Counted from the first letter of the stretch, positions 19,548 to 29,122 are shown. The stretch is 64,000 bases of DNA from Cyanobium sp. Cruz-8D1 (GCF_024345975.1 NZ_JAGQCD010000008.1:62001-126000); one strand, 5' to 3'. Translations and numbers: made by a program. The notes: generated from the letters alone by a model not told the origin.

Positions 19548-20804
19548 TTGAGTGAGCGGCTGGCACTGATCTGGGGTTCGGCCTTCTTCGCCGGCTCCCT
19601 CGCCCAGGCCACGGCCTGGGTCACCGGCCAGCCCGCGGTGGTGCTGCTGCTGGGCATGGGTCTGCTGGCGGGCCATGCCGGCTTCGACATCGTCCATCCC
19701 GAGAACCTCGGCGCCGGCCTGGAGCCCTTGGTGGGTCTGCTGGTGAGCCTGGTGCTCTTCGATGGTGGGCTCAACCTGCGCCTGGCTGGCCGCGACCTGC
19801 AACGCTCGGTGCTCCAGCTGGTGCTGGTGCGCCTGGTGTTGGGGCTGCCTGTGGCCGCCCTGTTGGCCCACGCCCTGGCGGGTCTGCCCTGGTCCCTGTC
19901 GCTGGTTTATGGCGCGATCGCCCTGGCCACCGGTCCCACCGTGGTCACGCCGATGGTGCGCCAGCTGCGCCTGGCTCCGAAGCTGGGCCAGCTTCTGGAG
20001 GCGGAAGGACTGATCCTCGAACCGGTCAGCGCCGTGCTGGGCCTGGTGCTGCTCCAGGTGACCCTGGGCGATTTCGGCGGCTGGCAGGAGGTGGCCTCCC
20101 GGCTGTTGCTGCGGCTGGGGGGCGGGGTGGCCCTCGGCGGACTGGCGGGGCTGCTGCTTTCGGAGGCTCTGCGGCGGCTCGGCACCCTGGCGACGACCAG
20201 GGGGGGGGACGGGTCTGCCCTGGCGGAAGCCAACGGCCTCGAACTGCAGCTCACCCTGGGGGTTCTCTTTCTGATGTTCAGCGGCTGTGAGGCCCTGCTG
20301 CCGGAATCGGGCTTGCCGGCGGCGGTGAGCGCCGGGGTGGTGGTGGGACTGCGCCTCGATGCGGCCGCGACCCAGCTCGATGCACTGATTCGCCAGCTGG
20401 CCATGCTGGCCATCACCGTGCTGTTTCCTCTGCTGGCGGCCGATGTCTCCTGGGCGGAGCTGAGCCCCCTCGGCCTGGGAGGCGTGGGCTGCGTCGTGGC
20501 CCTGATGCTGGCGCGCTGGCCGCTGATCCAGCTGACGGGCCTGGGCCTGCCCAGCCTCGACTGGAAGGAGAAGACGCTGCTCAGCTGGATTGCCCCGCGG
20601 GGCATCGTCACTGCGGCGGTGGTCAGCCTCTTCGCCCTCGAACTGGACCGGGCCGAGGTCCCCGGCGGCGGCGCCCTCAAGGGGCTGGTGTTCCTGACGA
20701 TCCTGATGACCGTGGGCCTGCAGGGGTTCACCGCACCCTGGCTGGCGAACCGCCTGGGGCTCGCCCAGCCCGAGGCGGCGCCGGAGCTGCCTCAGGGCGG
20801 CTGA
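19548..20804 (+). CDS. Na+/H+ antiporter, CPA1 type
   Basis: Integral membrane exchanger of about 418 residues with 11-12 hydrophobic segments, resembling NhaP-type sodium:proton antiporters. Family landmarks are LVSLVLFDGGLNL (TM with FDGG), ATGPTVVTPMVRQL (the TDP-like site of CPA1, here GPTVVTP) and SWIAPRGIVTAAVVSLFALE near residue 350 (the APRG motif). The start is TTG at 19548, because no ATG or GTG fits the beginning of the first membrane helix. It lies between ndhN and ldpA on the same strand. Confidence 0.85.
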   Translation: MSERLALIWGSAFFAGSLAQATAWVTGQPAVVLLLGMGLLAGHAGFDIVHPENLGAGLEPLVGLLVSLVLFDGGLNLRLAGRDLQRSVLQLVLVRLVLGLPVAALLAHALAGLPWSLSLVYGAIALATGPTVVTPMVRQLRLAPKLGQLLEAEGLILEPVSAVLGLVLLQVTLGDFGGWQEVASRLLLRLGGGVALGGLAGLLLSEALRRLGTLATTRGGDGSALAEANGLELQLTLGVLFLMFSGCEALLPESGLPAAVSAGVVVGLRLDAAATQLDALIRQLAMLAITVLFPLLAADVSWAELSPLGLGGVGCVVALMLARWPLIQLTGLGLPSLDWKEKTLLSWIAPRGIVTAAVVSLFALELDRAEVPGGGALKGLVFLTILMTVGLQGFTAPWLANRLGLAQPEAAPELPQGG

Positions 20805-20848
20805 GCCCCGAGGCGGTGCCAGGATCGGCCCATCCCGTTGCCAAACCG

Positions 20849-21877
20849 ATGGCTGCCATGGCCCGGGACCCGGAGCACGCCCTGGCCCGGGGGGGCTGGG
20901 TGAAGCTGATCGGCGGAGCCAGCAACCAGGATCTGGCTGCCATCGAGGATCTGGCCGGCATCCATGCCCTGGCCGGCGTGCACTGCATCGATGTGGCGGC
21001 CGATCCGGCCGTGGTGGCCGCCACCCGGCGCGGCCTGGCCTGGGCCGAAGCCCATGGCGCGGCGCGCCCGTGGCTGATGGTCAGCCTCAGTGATGGCCTC
21101 GACCCCCACTTCCGCAAGGCCTGGTTCGATGCGCGGCGCTGTCCGCCCTCCTGCCCGAGGCCCTGCGAGCGGGTCTGCCCCGCCCTGGCCATCGATGCAC
21201 ACGGCGTCGTGGCGGCGCGCTGCTACGGCTGCGGCCGCTGCCTGAGCGCCTGTCCCCTGGGGCTGATCGAGGAGCGCAGCCAGGTGCTGGAGCCGGCTGC
21301 CGTGGGGGCCCTGCTGGCGCAGCTGGCCCCCGACGCGGTGGAGCTGCACACCCAGCCCGGGCGGTTGGAGGCCTTCGCCGAACGGGTGGCGCAGCTGGCC
21401 GCCAGCGGTGTGGCCCTGCGCAGGGTGGCGGTCAGCGCCGGCCTGGAGGGGGGCGCCACGGCCGAGGGGCTGGCGACGGAGCTCTGGCAGCGTTTCCGCC
21501 TGCTGCGCGGGGCCGGCTTCCGGCCGCTCTGGCAGCTGGATGGGCGGCCGATGAGCGGGGATGTGGGGGCCGGCACGGCCCATGCGGCGGTGGGGCTGCT
21601 GGAGCGGCTGGGTCCGCTGGCGCCGCCGGGCCCGCTGCAGCTGGCCGGTGGCACCAACGCCCACACCCTGGCCGTGTTGGCGCGCTCCGCCGCCGGACCG
21701 CGGGCGGCCGGGGTGGCCTTCGGTGGCGTAGCCCGGCGGCAGTTGCAGCCCCTGCTGCTGGAGGCCCAGGCGGAGGGACGGCGGCTGCTGGACCTGCCCC
21801 GGCTCTGGCCCCGGGCCCTGGAGATCGCCGTGGCCCTGGTGGGCCCCTGGCTGGCCCGCGATGTCGCCGGCCCCTGA
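20849..21877 (+). CDS. ldpA: iron-sulfur protein LdpA (light-dependent period)
   Basis: Redox-sensing protein that tunes the period of the cyanobacterial circadian clock to light. From ATG 20849 it has 342 residues. The N-terminus WVKLIGGASNQDLAAIEDL is followed by AGVHCIDVAADPAVV. Two cysteine clusters, CPPSCPRPCERVCP and CYGCGRCLSACP, would hold 4Fe-4S centres. The C-terminal half is a barrel-like domain with GGTNAHTL. The frame is open to GTG 20816 and another ATG lies at 20858, so the start is uncertain by about ten residues. Confidence 0.88.
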   Translation: MAAMARDPEHALARGGWVKLIGGASNQDLAAIEDLAGIHALAGVHCIDVAADPAVVAATRRGLAWAEAHGAARPWLMVSLSDGLDPHFRKAWFDARRCPPSCPRPCERVCPALAIDAHGVVAARCYGCGRCLSACPLGLIEERSQVLEPAAVGALLAQLAPDAVELHTQPGRLEAFAERVAQLAASGVALRRVAVSAGLEGGATAEGLATELWQRFRLLRGAGFRPLWQLDGRPMSGDVGAGTAHAAVGLLERLGPLAPPGPLQLAGGTNAHTLAVLARSAAGPRAAGVAFGGVARRQLQPLLLEAQAEGRRLLDLPRLWPRALEIAVALVGPWLARDVAGP

Positions 21878-21987
21878 GGTCTGGCTAGAACGAACGGGCA
21901 GCTCCCCCCGGCGCCCCCCTGGAGCCTTCGCCCCACCCCTCCCTCTCCGCCCAGCGGGTCAGCGACGATCTGGATCGTCTGCTGGCC

Positions 21988-23595
21988 GTGCTGCCGCCCG
22001 TGGTGCAGCGGGCCCTGGCGGGGCCGGAGCAACGGGAGGGGTTGCTGGAGGTGGTGCTCGACCTGGGCCGGGTGCCGGAGGCCCGCTATCCAGGCCGGGT
22101 GCTGGCCCTGGGGGCCGACGCCATCGAGCGCTCCGATCTGGCGGCGGTGCTGCAGCGTCTCGGTCCCTTCGGTGGCGACAACCGGGCCGGCATCGAGCGC
22201 ACGCTGCACCGCATCAGCGCCATCCGCAACCGCACCGGTGACGTGGTCGGCCTCACCTGCCGGGTGGGCCGGGCGGTGTTCGGCACGGTGGCGATGGTGC
22301 GCGACCTGCTGGACACGGGGCAGTCGCTGCTGCTGATGGGCCGCCCCGGGGTCGGCAAGACCACCGCCCTGCGGGAGATCGCCCGGGTGCTCGCCGACGA
22401 CCTGCAGCGTCGGGTGGTGGTGATCGACACCAGCAACGAGATCGCCGGTGACGGCGACATCCCCCATCCCGCCATCGGGCGGGCCAGGCGGATGCAGGTG
22501 GCGCGCCCGGAGCTGCAGCACCAGGTGATGATCGAGGCGGTGGAGAACCACATGCCCGAGGTCATCGTGATCGATGAGATCGGCACCGAACTGGAGGCCC
22601 AGGCGGCCCGCACCATCGCCGAACGGGGCGTGATGCTGGTGGCCACGGCCCACGGCAACGAACTGGCCAACCTGATCCGCAATCCCACCCTCAGCGACCT
22701 GGTGGGCGGCATCCAGTCGGTGACCCTGGGGGACGAGGAGGCCCGTCGCCGCCGCACCCAGAAGACCGTGCTGGAACGGGCGGCCGAGCCCACCTTCCCC
22801 CTGGCGGTGGAGATGCACAGCCGCCACCGCTGGCTTGTGCACCGCGATGTGGCCGGCACCGTGGACCTGCTGCTGCGCGGCCAGCTCAGCCATCCCCAGG
22901 TGCGGGAACTGGGCCGTGATGGCCGCCTGGTGCTGCGCGATGAGGGCCCCCTCCGCCCGGCCCCGCCGCCCGCCTGGGCCACCGCCCCGGCCCCCCGGCG
23001 CCCGGGCCCCGCCCCCCTGGCGATGGTGCCCCTGCCCGATCCTGCGGCGCCCCGGCCAACGGTGGCCAGCGCCTCCCTGGCGGTTCCGGCCCTGCGGGTC
23101 TTCGGGGTGGGGCTGGCGGCCCAGCAGCTGGAAGAGGCGGTGCGCCGCCGTCAGCTGCCGGTGCAGGTGGTGGAGGAGCCGGAGCAGGCGGATGCGGTGC
23201 TGAGCGTGCGCGGCCAGCTGGGCCTTGATCCGGAGCTGCGGCGCCAGGCCCGCGACCTCGGCCTGCCGATCCTGGTGATCAAGTCGGACACCCCCCACCA
23301 GCTGCAGCGGGCCATGGAACGCCTGCTGGAGCGGCGCCAGGGGGGAGGCGGCGAGGCGCCAAGGGAAGACCCGGCCAGCCCCGCTGCGGTCCGCCCTGAT
23401 GACGCCCATGCGGCCCTGGAGGAATGCCGGCTGGCGGTGGAGCAGGTGGTGCTGCCCCAGGGCCGCCCGGTGGAGCTGCTGCCCCGCAGCGAAGCGGTGC
23501 GGGGCCTGCAGGCCGAGCTGGTGCACCACTACGGGCTGCGCAGTGCTGTGTTCGGCCGCGGCCGTCAGCAGCGGCTGCGCGTCTTTCCCGCCTGA
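21988..23595 (+). CDS. ycf45: Ycf45 / R3H-domain AAA ATPase
   Basis: Cyanobacterial and plastid conserved protein related to the stage III sporulation AA ATPase family. It has Walker A GRPGVGKTTALREIARVL, Walker B EVIVIDEIGTE and a C-terminal R3H-like nucleic-acid-binding end (VHHYGLRSAVFGRGRQQRLR). Between them lies a Pro/Ala-rich linker around residues 310-360. GTG 21988 gives 535 residues, but ten typical residues (SDDLDRLLAVL) are coded just upstream in the same frame, with no ATG, GTG or TTG back to the stop at 21886. A rarer start codon upstream (for example CTG 21919) is likely. Function is not established. Confidence 0.85.
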   Translation: MLPPVVQRALAGPEQREGLLEVVLDLGRVPEARYPGRVLALGADAIERSDLAAVLQRLGPFGGDNRAGIERTLHRISAIRNRTGDVVGLTCRVGRAVFGTVAMVRDLLDTGQSLLLMGRPGVGKTTALREIARVLADDLQRRVVVIDTSNEIAGDGDIPHPAIGRARRMQVARPELQHQVMIEAVENHMPEVIVIDEIGTELEAQAARTIAERGVMLVATAHGNELANLIRNPTLSDLVGGIQSVTLGDEEARRRRTQKTVLERAAEPTFPLAVEMHSRHRWLVHRDVAGTVDLLLRGQLSHPQVRELGRDGRLVLRDEGPLRPAPPPAWATAPAPRRPGPAPLAMVPLPDPAAPRPTVASASLAVPALRVFGVGLAAQQLEEAVRRRQLPVQVVEEPEQADAVLSVRGQLGLDPELRRQARDLGLPILVIKSDTPHQLQRAMERLLERRQGGGGEAPREDPASPAAVRPDDAHAALEECRLAVEQVVLPQGRPVELLPRSEAVRGLQAELVHHYGLRSAVFGRGRQQRLRVFPA

Positions 23596-23706
23596 GGGGG
23601 CCTGCCGTCAGGGTGGACGCGGGCGAGTTGACGAAGGACCAGCCGCTGTGGGTAACTAGCAAGGCGCCGGTACCAGACCGACGTCTTTCCCATCCCATGG
23701 GTTGAT

Positions 23707-23778
23707 TGGGCCGTCGCCAAGCGGTAAGGCATCGGGTTTTGGTCCCGACATTCCTAGGTTCGAATCCTAGCGGCCCAG
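23707..23778 (+). tRNA. tRNA-Gln(UUG)
   Basis: Acceptor stem TGGGCCG pairs with CGGCCCA and is followed by discriminator G. The D-arm GCCAAGCGGTAAGGC, the anticodon stem-loop CGGGTTTTGGTCCCG with anticodon TTG, and the T-arm CTAGGTTCGAATCCTAG are all complete. A run of T follows at once. CCA is not encoded. Confidence 0.97.
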
Positions 23779-23798
23779 TTTTTTACTCTTTCCTGCCG

Positions 23799-24590
23799 GT
23801 GCCTGAACGCCCTCTGCTGGTGTTCGATTTCGATGGCGTGCTGGTGGACGGCATGGCCGAGTACTGGTGGTCGGCCCGGAGGGCGGCCCTGGCCTTGGTG
23901 GCTGGGGAGGGCGCCCGAAGCGCCCCGGCCGCCTGGCAGCTGCCGGAGCAGGCACCGGCGGGCTTCGCCCGGCTGCGGCCCCTGATTCACAAGGGTTGGG
24001 AGATGGTGCTGATGGCGGCCGAGCTGGGGCGGCCCGAGATGGATCTCGACGCCGCCCTGGCCGACTACGACACCTTCCTGGCCCGGGCTCTGGAGCGCTG
24101 GGGCTGGAGCACCGAGCAGCTGCAGCGGGCGCTCGAGGACCTGCGCCAGGAGGCGATCGCCACCGATCTGGACGCCTGGCTGGCCCTACACCGCTTCTAC
24201 CCCGGCGTCGAGGCCCGCCTGGGCCGGCTGGCGGCGGAGGGGGCCGACTGGGCTGTGCTCACCACCAAGGGTGGGGCCTTCGCCGCCCGGCTGCTGGCCG
24301 CCGCTGGCCTCACGCCCCTGGCGCTCTACGGCCACGAACAGGGCAGCAAGCCCTCGGTGCTGGGGCGGCTGCTGGCCGAGCGGGATCCGGGCGAGCGGCC
24401 CCTGTGGTTCGTGGAGGACCGCCGTCCCACCCTGGAGCTGGTGCGGCGGACGCCGGGGCTGGAGGACGTGCGCTGCTATCTGGTGTCATGGGGGTATCTG
24501 GGCCCGGGGGACGGGCAGGGGTTGGCCCCCCTGGGGATCCGCTGGCTGGAGCCCTCCGGTTTCGAGGCCCCCCTGGCGCAATGGCCCTGA
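23799..24590 (+). CDS. HAD-superfamily hydrolase
   Basis: Likely phosphatase of the phosphoglycolate-phosphatase-like HAD group, 263 residues. Motif I is VFDFDGVLVDG at residues 8-18, motif II is LTTKGG, and the acidic motif is WFVEDRRPT. An alpha-helical cap lies between motifs I and II. The frame is open through the tRNA-Gln gene, so GTG 23799 (VPERPLLVFDFDG) is taken as the start. The conserved cyanobacterial place upstream of recA is noted; the substrate cannot be told. Confidence 0.8.
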   Translation: MPERPLLVFDFDGVLVDGMAEYWWSARRAALALVAGEGARSAPAAWQLPEQAPAGFARLRPLIHKGWEMVLMAAELGRPEMDLDAALADYDTFLARALERWGWSTEQLQRALEDLRQEAIATDLDAWLALHRFYPGVEARLGRLAAEGADWAVLTTKGGAFAARLLAAAGLTPLALYGHEQGSKPSVLGRLLAERDPGERPLWFVEDRRPTLELVRRTPGLEDVRCYLVSWGYLGPGDGQGLAPLGIRWLEPSGFEAPLAQWP

Positions 24591-24598
24591 GCCGCTAG

Positions 24599-24612
24599 AG
24601 TACGCCCGTACT
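24599..24612. promoter_or_regulatory. LexA-type operator upstream of recA
   Basis: AGTACGCCCGTACT is a perfect AGTAC-N4-GTACT palindrome. It matches the cyanobacterial LexA box, a direct relative of the Gram-positive Cheo box, and lies 147 bases before the recA start codon and 9 bases after the upstream stop. It suggests that recA is under LexA repression and DNA-damage control in this strain. Confidence 0.75.
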
Positions 24613-24758
24613 ACACATTGATACGCCGGCCTCTCCGGGTGGCACTGGTTGTCCAGAGGTCGCACGACGGCGCCCGGTTCCGGCTCCCCATCTCCTCCTC
24701 CACCCACCGCCTCGACGGCTCCGGCCTGCTGCGGCCCGTTCCATCACCCATTCCCACC

Positions 24759-25952
24759 ATGCCTGCCGATTCCAGGGCCTCTCTTTCCTCCGGCTCTCCC
24801 TCCACGTCCACCTCCTATGTCTCCGCCGCCGCCCCCAGCGGCGACCCCAAGGCCGCTGCGGAGCGCGACAAGGCCCTGGGCCTGGTGCTGACCCAGATCG
24901 AGCGCAATTTCGGCAAGGGTTCGATCATGCGGCTGGGGGATGCCTCCCGCATGCGGGTGGAAACGGTCCCCACTGGGGCCCTCACCCTCGACCTGGCCCT
25001 GGGGGGCGGCTATCCCAAGGGGAGGGTGGTGGAGGTTTACGGGCCGGAGAGCTCCGGCAAGACCACCCTCACCCTCCACGCCATTGCCGAGGTTCAGAAG
25101 CGCGGCGGCGTGGCGGCCTTCGTCGATGCCGAACACGCCCTCGACCCGGTCTATGCCGCCGCCCTGGGGGTCGACATCGAGAACCTGCTGGTCTCCCAGC
25201 CGGACACCGGCGAGATGGCCCTGGAGATCGTCGACCAGCTGGTGCGCTCGGCCGCCGTCGACATCGTCGTCGTCGACTCGGTGGCGGCCCTGACGCCCCG
25301 GGCGGAGATCGAGGGGGAGATGGGCGATCTGGCGGTGGGCAGCCAGGCCCGGCTGATGAGCCAGGCCATGCGCAAGATCACCGGCAACATCGGCAAATCC
25401 GGCTGCACGGTGATCTTCCTTAACCAACTGCGCCAGAAGATCGGCGTCACCTACGGCAACCCGGAAACCACCACCGGTGGCAACGCCCTCAAGTTCTATG
25501 CCTCGGTGCGGCTCGACATCCGCCGCATCCAGACCCTCAAGCGCGGCACCGAGGAGTACGGCATCCGGGCCAAGGTGAAGGTGGCCAAGAACAAGGTGGC
25601 GCCCCCCTTCCGGATCGCCGAGTTCGACATTCTCTTCGGCCGCGGCATCAGCACCCTGGGCTGTCTGCTGGATCTGGCGGAGGAAACGGGTGTGGTCACC
25701 CGCAAGGGCGCCTGGTACAGCTACGAGGGCGACAACATCGGCCAGGGCCGCGACAACACAATCACCTGGCTGGAGCAGAACCCCGGGCCGAAGGAGGTGA
25801 TTGAGCAGCTCACCCGCAAGAAGCTCACCGAGGGCTCCGAGGTCACCGCCAACTCGATGAAGCCGCTGGCGGCGGCGGCCAAGTTGGCGGCGTCCAAGCC
25901 CCAGGCTGGTGAAGACGCCGCTGCGTTGGAGGAGTTGCCCGCCGCCGGCTGA
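24759..25952 (+). CDS. recA: recombinase RecA
   Basis: ATP-dependent strand-exchange protein for homologous recombination and SOS signalling. It has 397 residues from ATG 24759; the first 35 residues are a Ser/Pro/Ala-rich extension, with the core starting at [20 protein letters not shown]. Walker [10 protein letters not shown] is at residues 95-103; loop-L2-type residues are in [20 protein letters not shown]. The open frame to 24618 lies inside the leader and operator. A LexA-type palindrome precedes the gene. Confidence 0.98.
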   Translation: MPADSRASLSSGSPSTSTSYVSAAAPSGDPKAAAERDKALGLVLTQIERNFGKGSIMRLGDASRMRVETVPTGALTLDLALGGGYPKGRVVEVYGPESSGKTTLTLHAIAEVQKRGGVAAFVDAEHALDPVYAAALGVDIENLLVSQPDTGEMALEIVDQLVRSAAVDIVVVDSVAALTPRAEIEGEMGDLAVGSQARLMSQAMRKITGNIGKSGCTVIFLNQLRQKIGVTYGNPETTTGGNALKFYASVRLDIRRIQTLKRGTEEYGIRAKVKVAKNKVAPPFRIAEFDILFGRGISTLGCLLDLAEETGVVTRKGAWYSYEGDNIGQGRDNTITWLEQNPGPKEVIEQLTRKKLTEGSEVTANSMKPLAAAAKLAASKPQAGEDAAALEELPAAG

Positions 25953-25984
25953 TCACCGGGCTCCAGCGGAGACACGGGCCCGGC

Positions 25985-26344
25985 TCAGGCCTTGGCCAGG
26001 GCGGCTTCGGTCGCCCCCTCGGGGGCCGCGACGGGCTCGCTGGGCTGCAGCACCAGCACCACCCGCTGGAGTTCCTGGATGGCATCGGCGCCCTCCAGCT
26101 TGACCAGCTCCTGGCCGTTGCGGGATTCCACCCAGCTGATGCCGAAATCGGAGACGAGCAGCCGCACCATGTGGTTGTCGCCCAGGTCGGCCACGAAGGA
26201 GGCGCCTTGGCCGTCGCGGCCATCGCCGCAGGTGTAGCAGGTGGCCACATGGCCCTGTCTCCGCAGAGACACTGCCAGGGCCTGGAGGCTCAGGATCAGA
26301 TCCTTAACGGCCGAGCGGTACTGCTCGGCCAGCCGGAGAAACAT
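25985..26344 (-). CDS. DUF1815 family protein
   Basis: Cyanobacteria-specific conserved protein of 119 residues with unknown role. It starts MFLRLAEQYRSAVKDLILSL, has a CYTCGDG motif (CxxC) and GDNHMVRLLVSDFGISWVE. The last 20 residues are an Ala/Pro-rich tail. It converges with recA with 32 bases between them, and lies in the cyanobacterial recA-DUF1815-DUF2839 neighbourhood. Confidence 0.85.
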   Translation of the reverse strand: MFLRLAEQYRSAVKDLILSLQALAVSLRRQGHVATCYTCGDGRDGQGASFVADLGDNHMVRLLVSDFGISWVESRNGQELVKLEGADAIQELQRVVLVLQPSEPVAAPEGATEAALAKA

Positions 26345-26453
26345 GGGAGGTGTCCATTACGATCCGCAGATCATAAGAATTTCTTCCGATTCAGGCCAGG
26401 CGCTAAGGCCCGTATGTGCAGACCGGCACCTCAACGCCACGGCGGCAGCCTGC

Positions 26454-26705
26454 TCAGCCGTCCGACAGGGACCACCAGCCCACCGCCGGGCCGATGAAGC
26501 GCACAGTGATCCAGAACAGGGCCAGGCCGCCGATGCCGATCCAGGCAGCCTTGGTGGTGATCGCCACGAAGCGGGAGGCCTGGTTGCGGGTCAGGGGCAG
26601 CCAGGTGACGATCCGGGGTGAGGTGTCGATGTCCTTGGCCTTGCTGACGCGCGGCTTGTCACGGGGCGGCAGTCCCTGTTCGGCCCGGCGTTTGGCTTCC
26701 CCCAT
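26454..26705 (-). CDS. DUF2839 family small membrane protein
   Basis: 83 residues starting MGEAKRRAEQGLPPRDKPR, a signature of the DUF2839 family found in cyanobacteria. A basic cytoplasmic N-terminus is followed by two short hydrophobic segments (about residues 48-75, AWIGIGGLALFWITVRFIG). The role is unknown. It lies 28 bases downstream of the helicase-like gene on the same strand. Confidence 0.8.
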   Translation of the reverse strand: MGEAKRRAEQGLPPRDKPRVSKAKDIDTSPRIVTWLPLTRNQASRFVAITTKAAWIGIGGLALFWITVRFIGPAVGWWSLSDG

Positions 26706-26733
26706 CAGGGTTCAGACGGCAACTGGGGGCAGG

Positions 26734-28191
26734 CTAGGGGTCGGGCCGCAGCCGCACCAGTTCGACCCAGGGCTCGAGGGCGGTGAACACCAGCTGTCCC
26801 CAGCTGCGGCCCCGCAGGCGACCGTCCAGCACCGCCAGCCGACCGCCGCTGCGCCGTAGCCCAGCCACGCCTCGCTGCAGCCGGTTGAGGGCCTCGGGCA
26901 GTAGCAGTTCCCGGAACCAGTCACGGCCCTGCTGGCGCAGCACCCCGACCCGGGCAGCGGTGAGCGGATCCTCCAGGCTGGCGATCGGAAGGAGTCCCAC
27001 CACCACCTGGCAGGGCTGGGGCAGCCGTGACTGGTGCTCCAGCCACCAGCTCCAGCTGCAGCACACCACACCATTGCTCTCCGGTGACGTGTTCTGGTGG
27101 CACACCCGGCTGCCGAACTCGGCGGCCAGGCCGCTGGCCAGGCCCAGGCAGAGGGCCGAATCGTCGATCAGCACCACCGTCAGGCCGCTCTGGCCCAGCA
27201 CCAGCCGCCGGCCCTGCTCGAGCAGGTGCTGGGCGTAGTGGGGGCTGTTGGGCAGCGGCTGGCGCAAGGGGGCGAACAGGGGCAAGGGGTCGGACAGGGG
27301 GGGATCGGCCAGATCCAGCACCACCGCGGGCTCCAGCCCCAGGGCGGCGCCGGAGGCGGGCTGGCCCTCCGCCGCCCGGCCGGTGGCCAGCTCCCCGATC
27401 AGCACCGCCCCCCGTCCCACCAGCAGGCCGGCCAGTTCGCTCAGGGGTTCGAGCGGTTGGCGAAGCAGGCTCCACTGCAACAACGTCGGATCCACCCGGG
27501 CCCAGCTGCTCCAGCCGGCGCCGGCGCTCAGCCAGTGGGGCCAGGGCTCCGGCAGCGGCTCGAGCAGGCGCAGCAGGTGGCGCAGGGGGGCTTCGTCATC
27601 GTCGGCGAGGGCCACCAGCCGGTGGGGGGAGCGGGGATGGGCCATCACCCGGCGGCTGAGCCGTTCGTGCAGGTTGAGCAGGCAGGCTTCGGCGCAGGGC
27701 TGGGCGCGGCGCAGCTGATCCCAGTGACGGGGCTCCAGTTCCACCTCAAGGGCCTGGCGCAGGGCCACTTCCAGGGTCTCCGCCTCGGGGATCACCAGTT
27801 GCCGCTCCCCCAGCTCGCCGTTGCGCCAGGCCACCACCAGCTCCCGATGGTCGAGCAGCCAGAGCCGGCTGCCGGGCGGGGGCCCGGGCCCTTCCCAGCA
27901 GGGAAGCTCCAGCCCCACGCTGCGCAGGCGCGGCCATTCCACCAACAGCAACCGCTGGCGCAGGGCCGGCGTGACCACCAGGGCCAGGGGCGTTTCGCTG
28001 AGGGCCAGGGGCACCAGCAGGCTGATCCACCAGCTGGGGGCGGTGCCGGGGGCCAGGCGCACCAGGGTGTGGTCGACGCGGCGCAGGCTGCGGGCCACCA
28101 GGCGGCTGAGGGTGAGGTGATGGGGCCAGCGTTCCACCCCCTCTCGCTGAAGGAGAGCCTTGAGGTGCTGGTGGGCGCGGGCTTCCAACAT
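26734..28191 (-). CDS. divergent helicase-related protein, conserved in cyanobacteria
   Basis: A 485-residue protein from ATG 28191 (MLEARAHQHLKALLQREG). It begins with an HHLTLSRLVARSLRR region that resembles DinG/DEAD-type helicase-like proteins annotated beside tyrA in picocyanobacteria. I cannot find an intact Walker A lysine motif, and the usual DEAH box is replaced by LIDDSALCLG, so activity as a helicase is doubtful. It is transcribed divergently from tyrA across 43 bases. The frame is open to 28359 only as an overlap with tyrA. Confidence 0.6.
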   Translation of the reverse strand: MLEARAHQHLKALLQREGVERWPHHLTLSRLVARSLRRVDHTLVRLAPGTAPSWWISLLVPLALSETPLALVVTPALRQRLLLVEWPRLRSVGLELPCWEGPGPPPGSRLWLLDHRELVVAWRNGELGERQLVIPEAETLEVALRQALEVELEPRHWDQLRRAQPCAEACLLNLHERLSRRVMAHPRSPHRLVALADDDEAPLRHLLRLLEPLPEPWPHWLSAGAGWSSWARVDPTLLQWSLLRQPLEPLSELAGLLVGRGAVLIGELATGRAAEGQPASGAALGLEPAVVLDLADPPLSDPLPLFAPLRQPLPNSPHYAQHLLEQGRRLVLGQSGLTVVLIDDSALCLGLASGLAAEFGSRVCHQNTSPESNGVVCCSWSWWLEHQSRLPQPCQVVVGLLPIASLEDPLTAARVGVLRQQGRDWFRELLLPEALNRLQRGVAGLRRSGGRLAVLDGRLRGRSWGQLVFTALEPWVELVRLRPDP

Positions 28192-28234
28192 GGCTGGATC
28201 GTAGGAAGCTGGCCCCAGCCGATCCGCAGCGACG

Positions 28235-29122
28235 ATGACACCCCTCTGGCAGCGCGAACCGGTGGGCGTGGTGGGCCTGGGGTTGATCGGGGGCTCGCTG
28301 GGCCTCGATCTGATGGCGATGGGAGCGCAGGTGCGGGCCCTGGTGCACCGTCCGGCCACCGCCGAGCGGGCCGCTCAGCGCGGGCTGGCCACCGAGGTGA
28401 GCACTGATCCGGCCGTGCTGGAAGGGTGCGGCCTGGTGGTGCTGGCCCTGCCCCTCGACCGTCTGCTGGATCCGGAGCCCGCCCTGGTGGCGGCCCTGCC
28501 GGCCGGGGCCGTGATCACCGATGTGGGTTCGGTGAAGGCGCCGGTGCTGCGCCGCTGGCGGGAACTGCTGGCGGCGACAGGCGGCGGCCCGGCTCCCTGG
28601 CGCTTCGTGGCCTCCCATCCGATGGCGGGCACCGCCCGGGCCGGGGTCGAGGCAGGGGAGCCTGGGCTGTTCCGCGGCCGGCCCTGGGTGGCGACCCCCG
28701 AGGCGGGCACCGATCCGGCGGCCCTGGAGGCGATGCGAGAGCTGGCGGAGGCCTTAGGGGCCCGCTGGCTCTGTTGCGACGCCGAGGCCCACGACCGGGC
28801 CGTGGCCCTCATCTCCCATCTGCCGGTGCTGGTGGGGGCAGCCCTGCTGCAGGCGGCCAATGCGGGTGGAGGGGCGGAGGCCGGAGCGGCTCTGGTGCGG
28901 GCCCTGGCCTCCAGTGGTTTTGCCGACACCACCCGGGTCGGCGGCGGCAATCCGGAGCTGGGGATGTTGATGGCCCGCGCCAACCGGGCGGCGCTGCTGG
29001 AGGCTCTGGGGCACTACCGCCACTCCCTGGCCTGTCTGGAAGCGATGGTGGCTGGGGAGCAATGGTCGGACTTGCAGCAGTCGTTGGAACTCAGCCAGCG
29101 GCTACGGCCCGACTTTCTCTGA
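28235..29122 (+). CDS. tyrA: prephenate/arogenate dehydrogenase
   Basis: Oxidises the prephenate or arogenate ring for tyrosine synthesis. It has 295 residues, with a Rossmann fold starting at VGVVGLGLIGGSLGLDL, VVLALPLDRLL, DVGSVKAPVL and the catalytic-His segment SHPMAGTARAGVEAG. Cyanobacterial enzymes are usually NADP-dependent arogenate dehydrogenases, which is inference here. Confidence 0.93.
   Translation: MTPLWQREPVGVVGLGLIGGSLGLDLMAMGAQVRALVHRPATAERAAQRGLATEVSTDPAVLEGCGLVVLALPLDRLLDPEPALVAALPAGAVITDVGSVKAPVLRRWRELLAATGGGPAPWRFVASHPMAGTARAGVEAGEPGLFRGRPWVATPEAGTDPAALEAMRELAEALGARWLCCDAEAHDRAVALISHLPVLVGAALLQAANAGGGAEAGAALVRALASSGFADTTRVGGGNPELGMLMARANRAALLEALGHYRHSLACLEAMVAGEQWSDLQQSLELSQRLRPDFL

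Noticed and set aside
21223-23529. 768-codon minus-strand ORF opposite ldpA and ycf45
   Set aside because: His/Gln-rich shadow of two conserved genes with no motif of its own.
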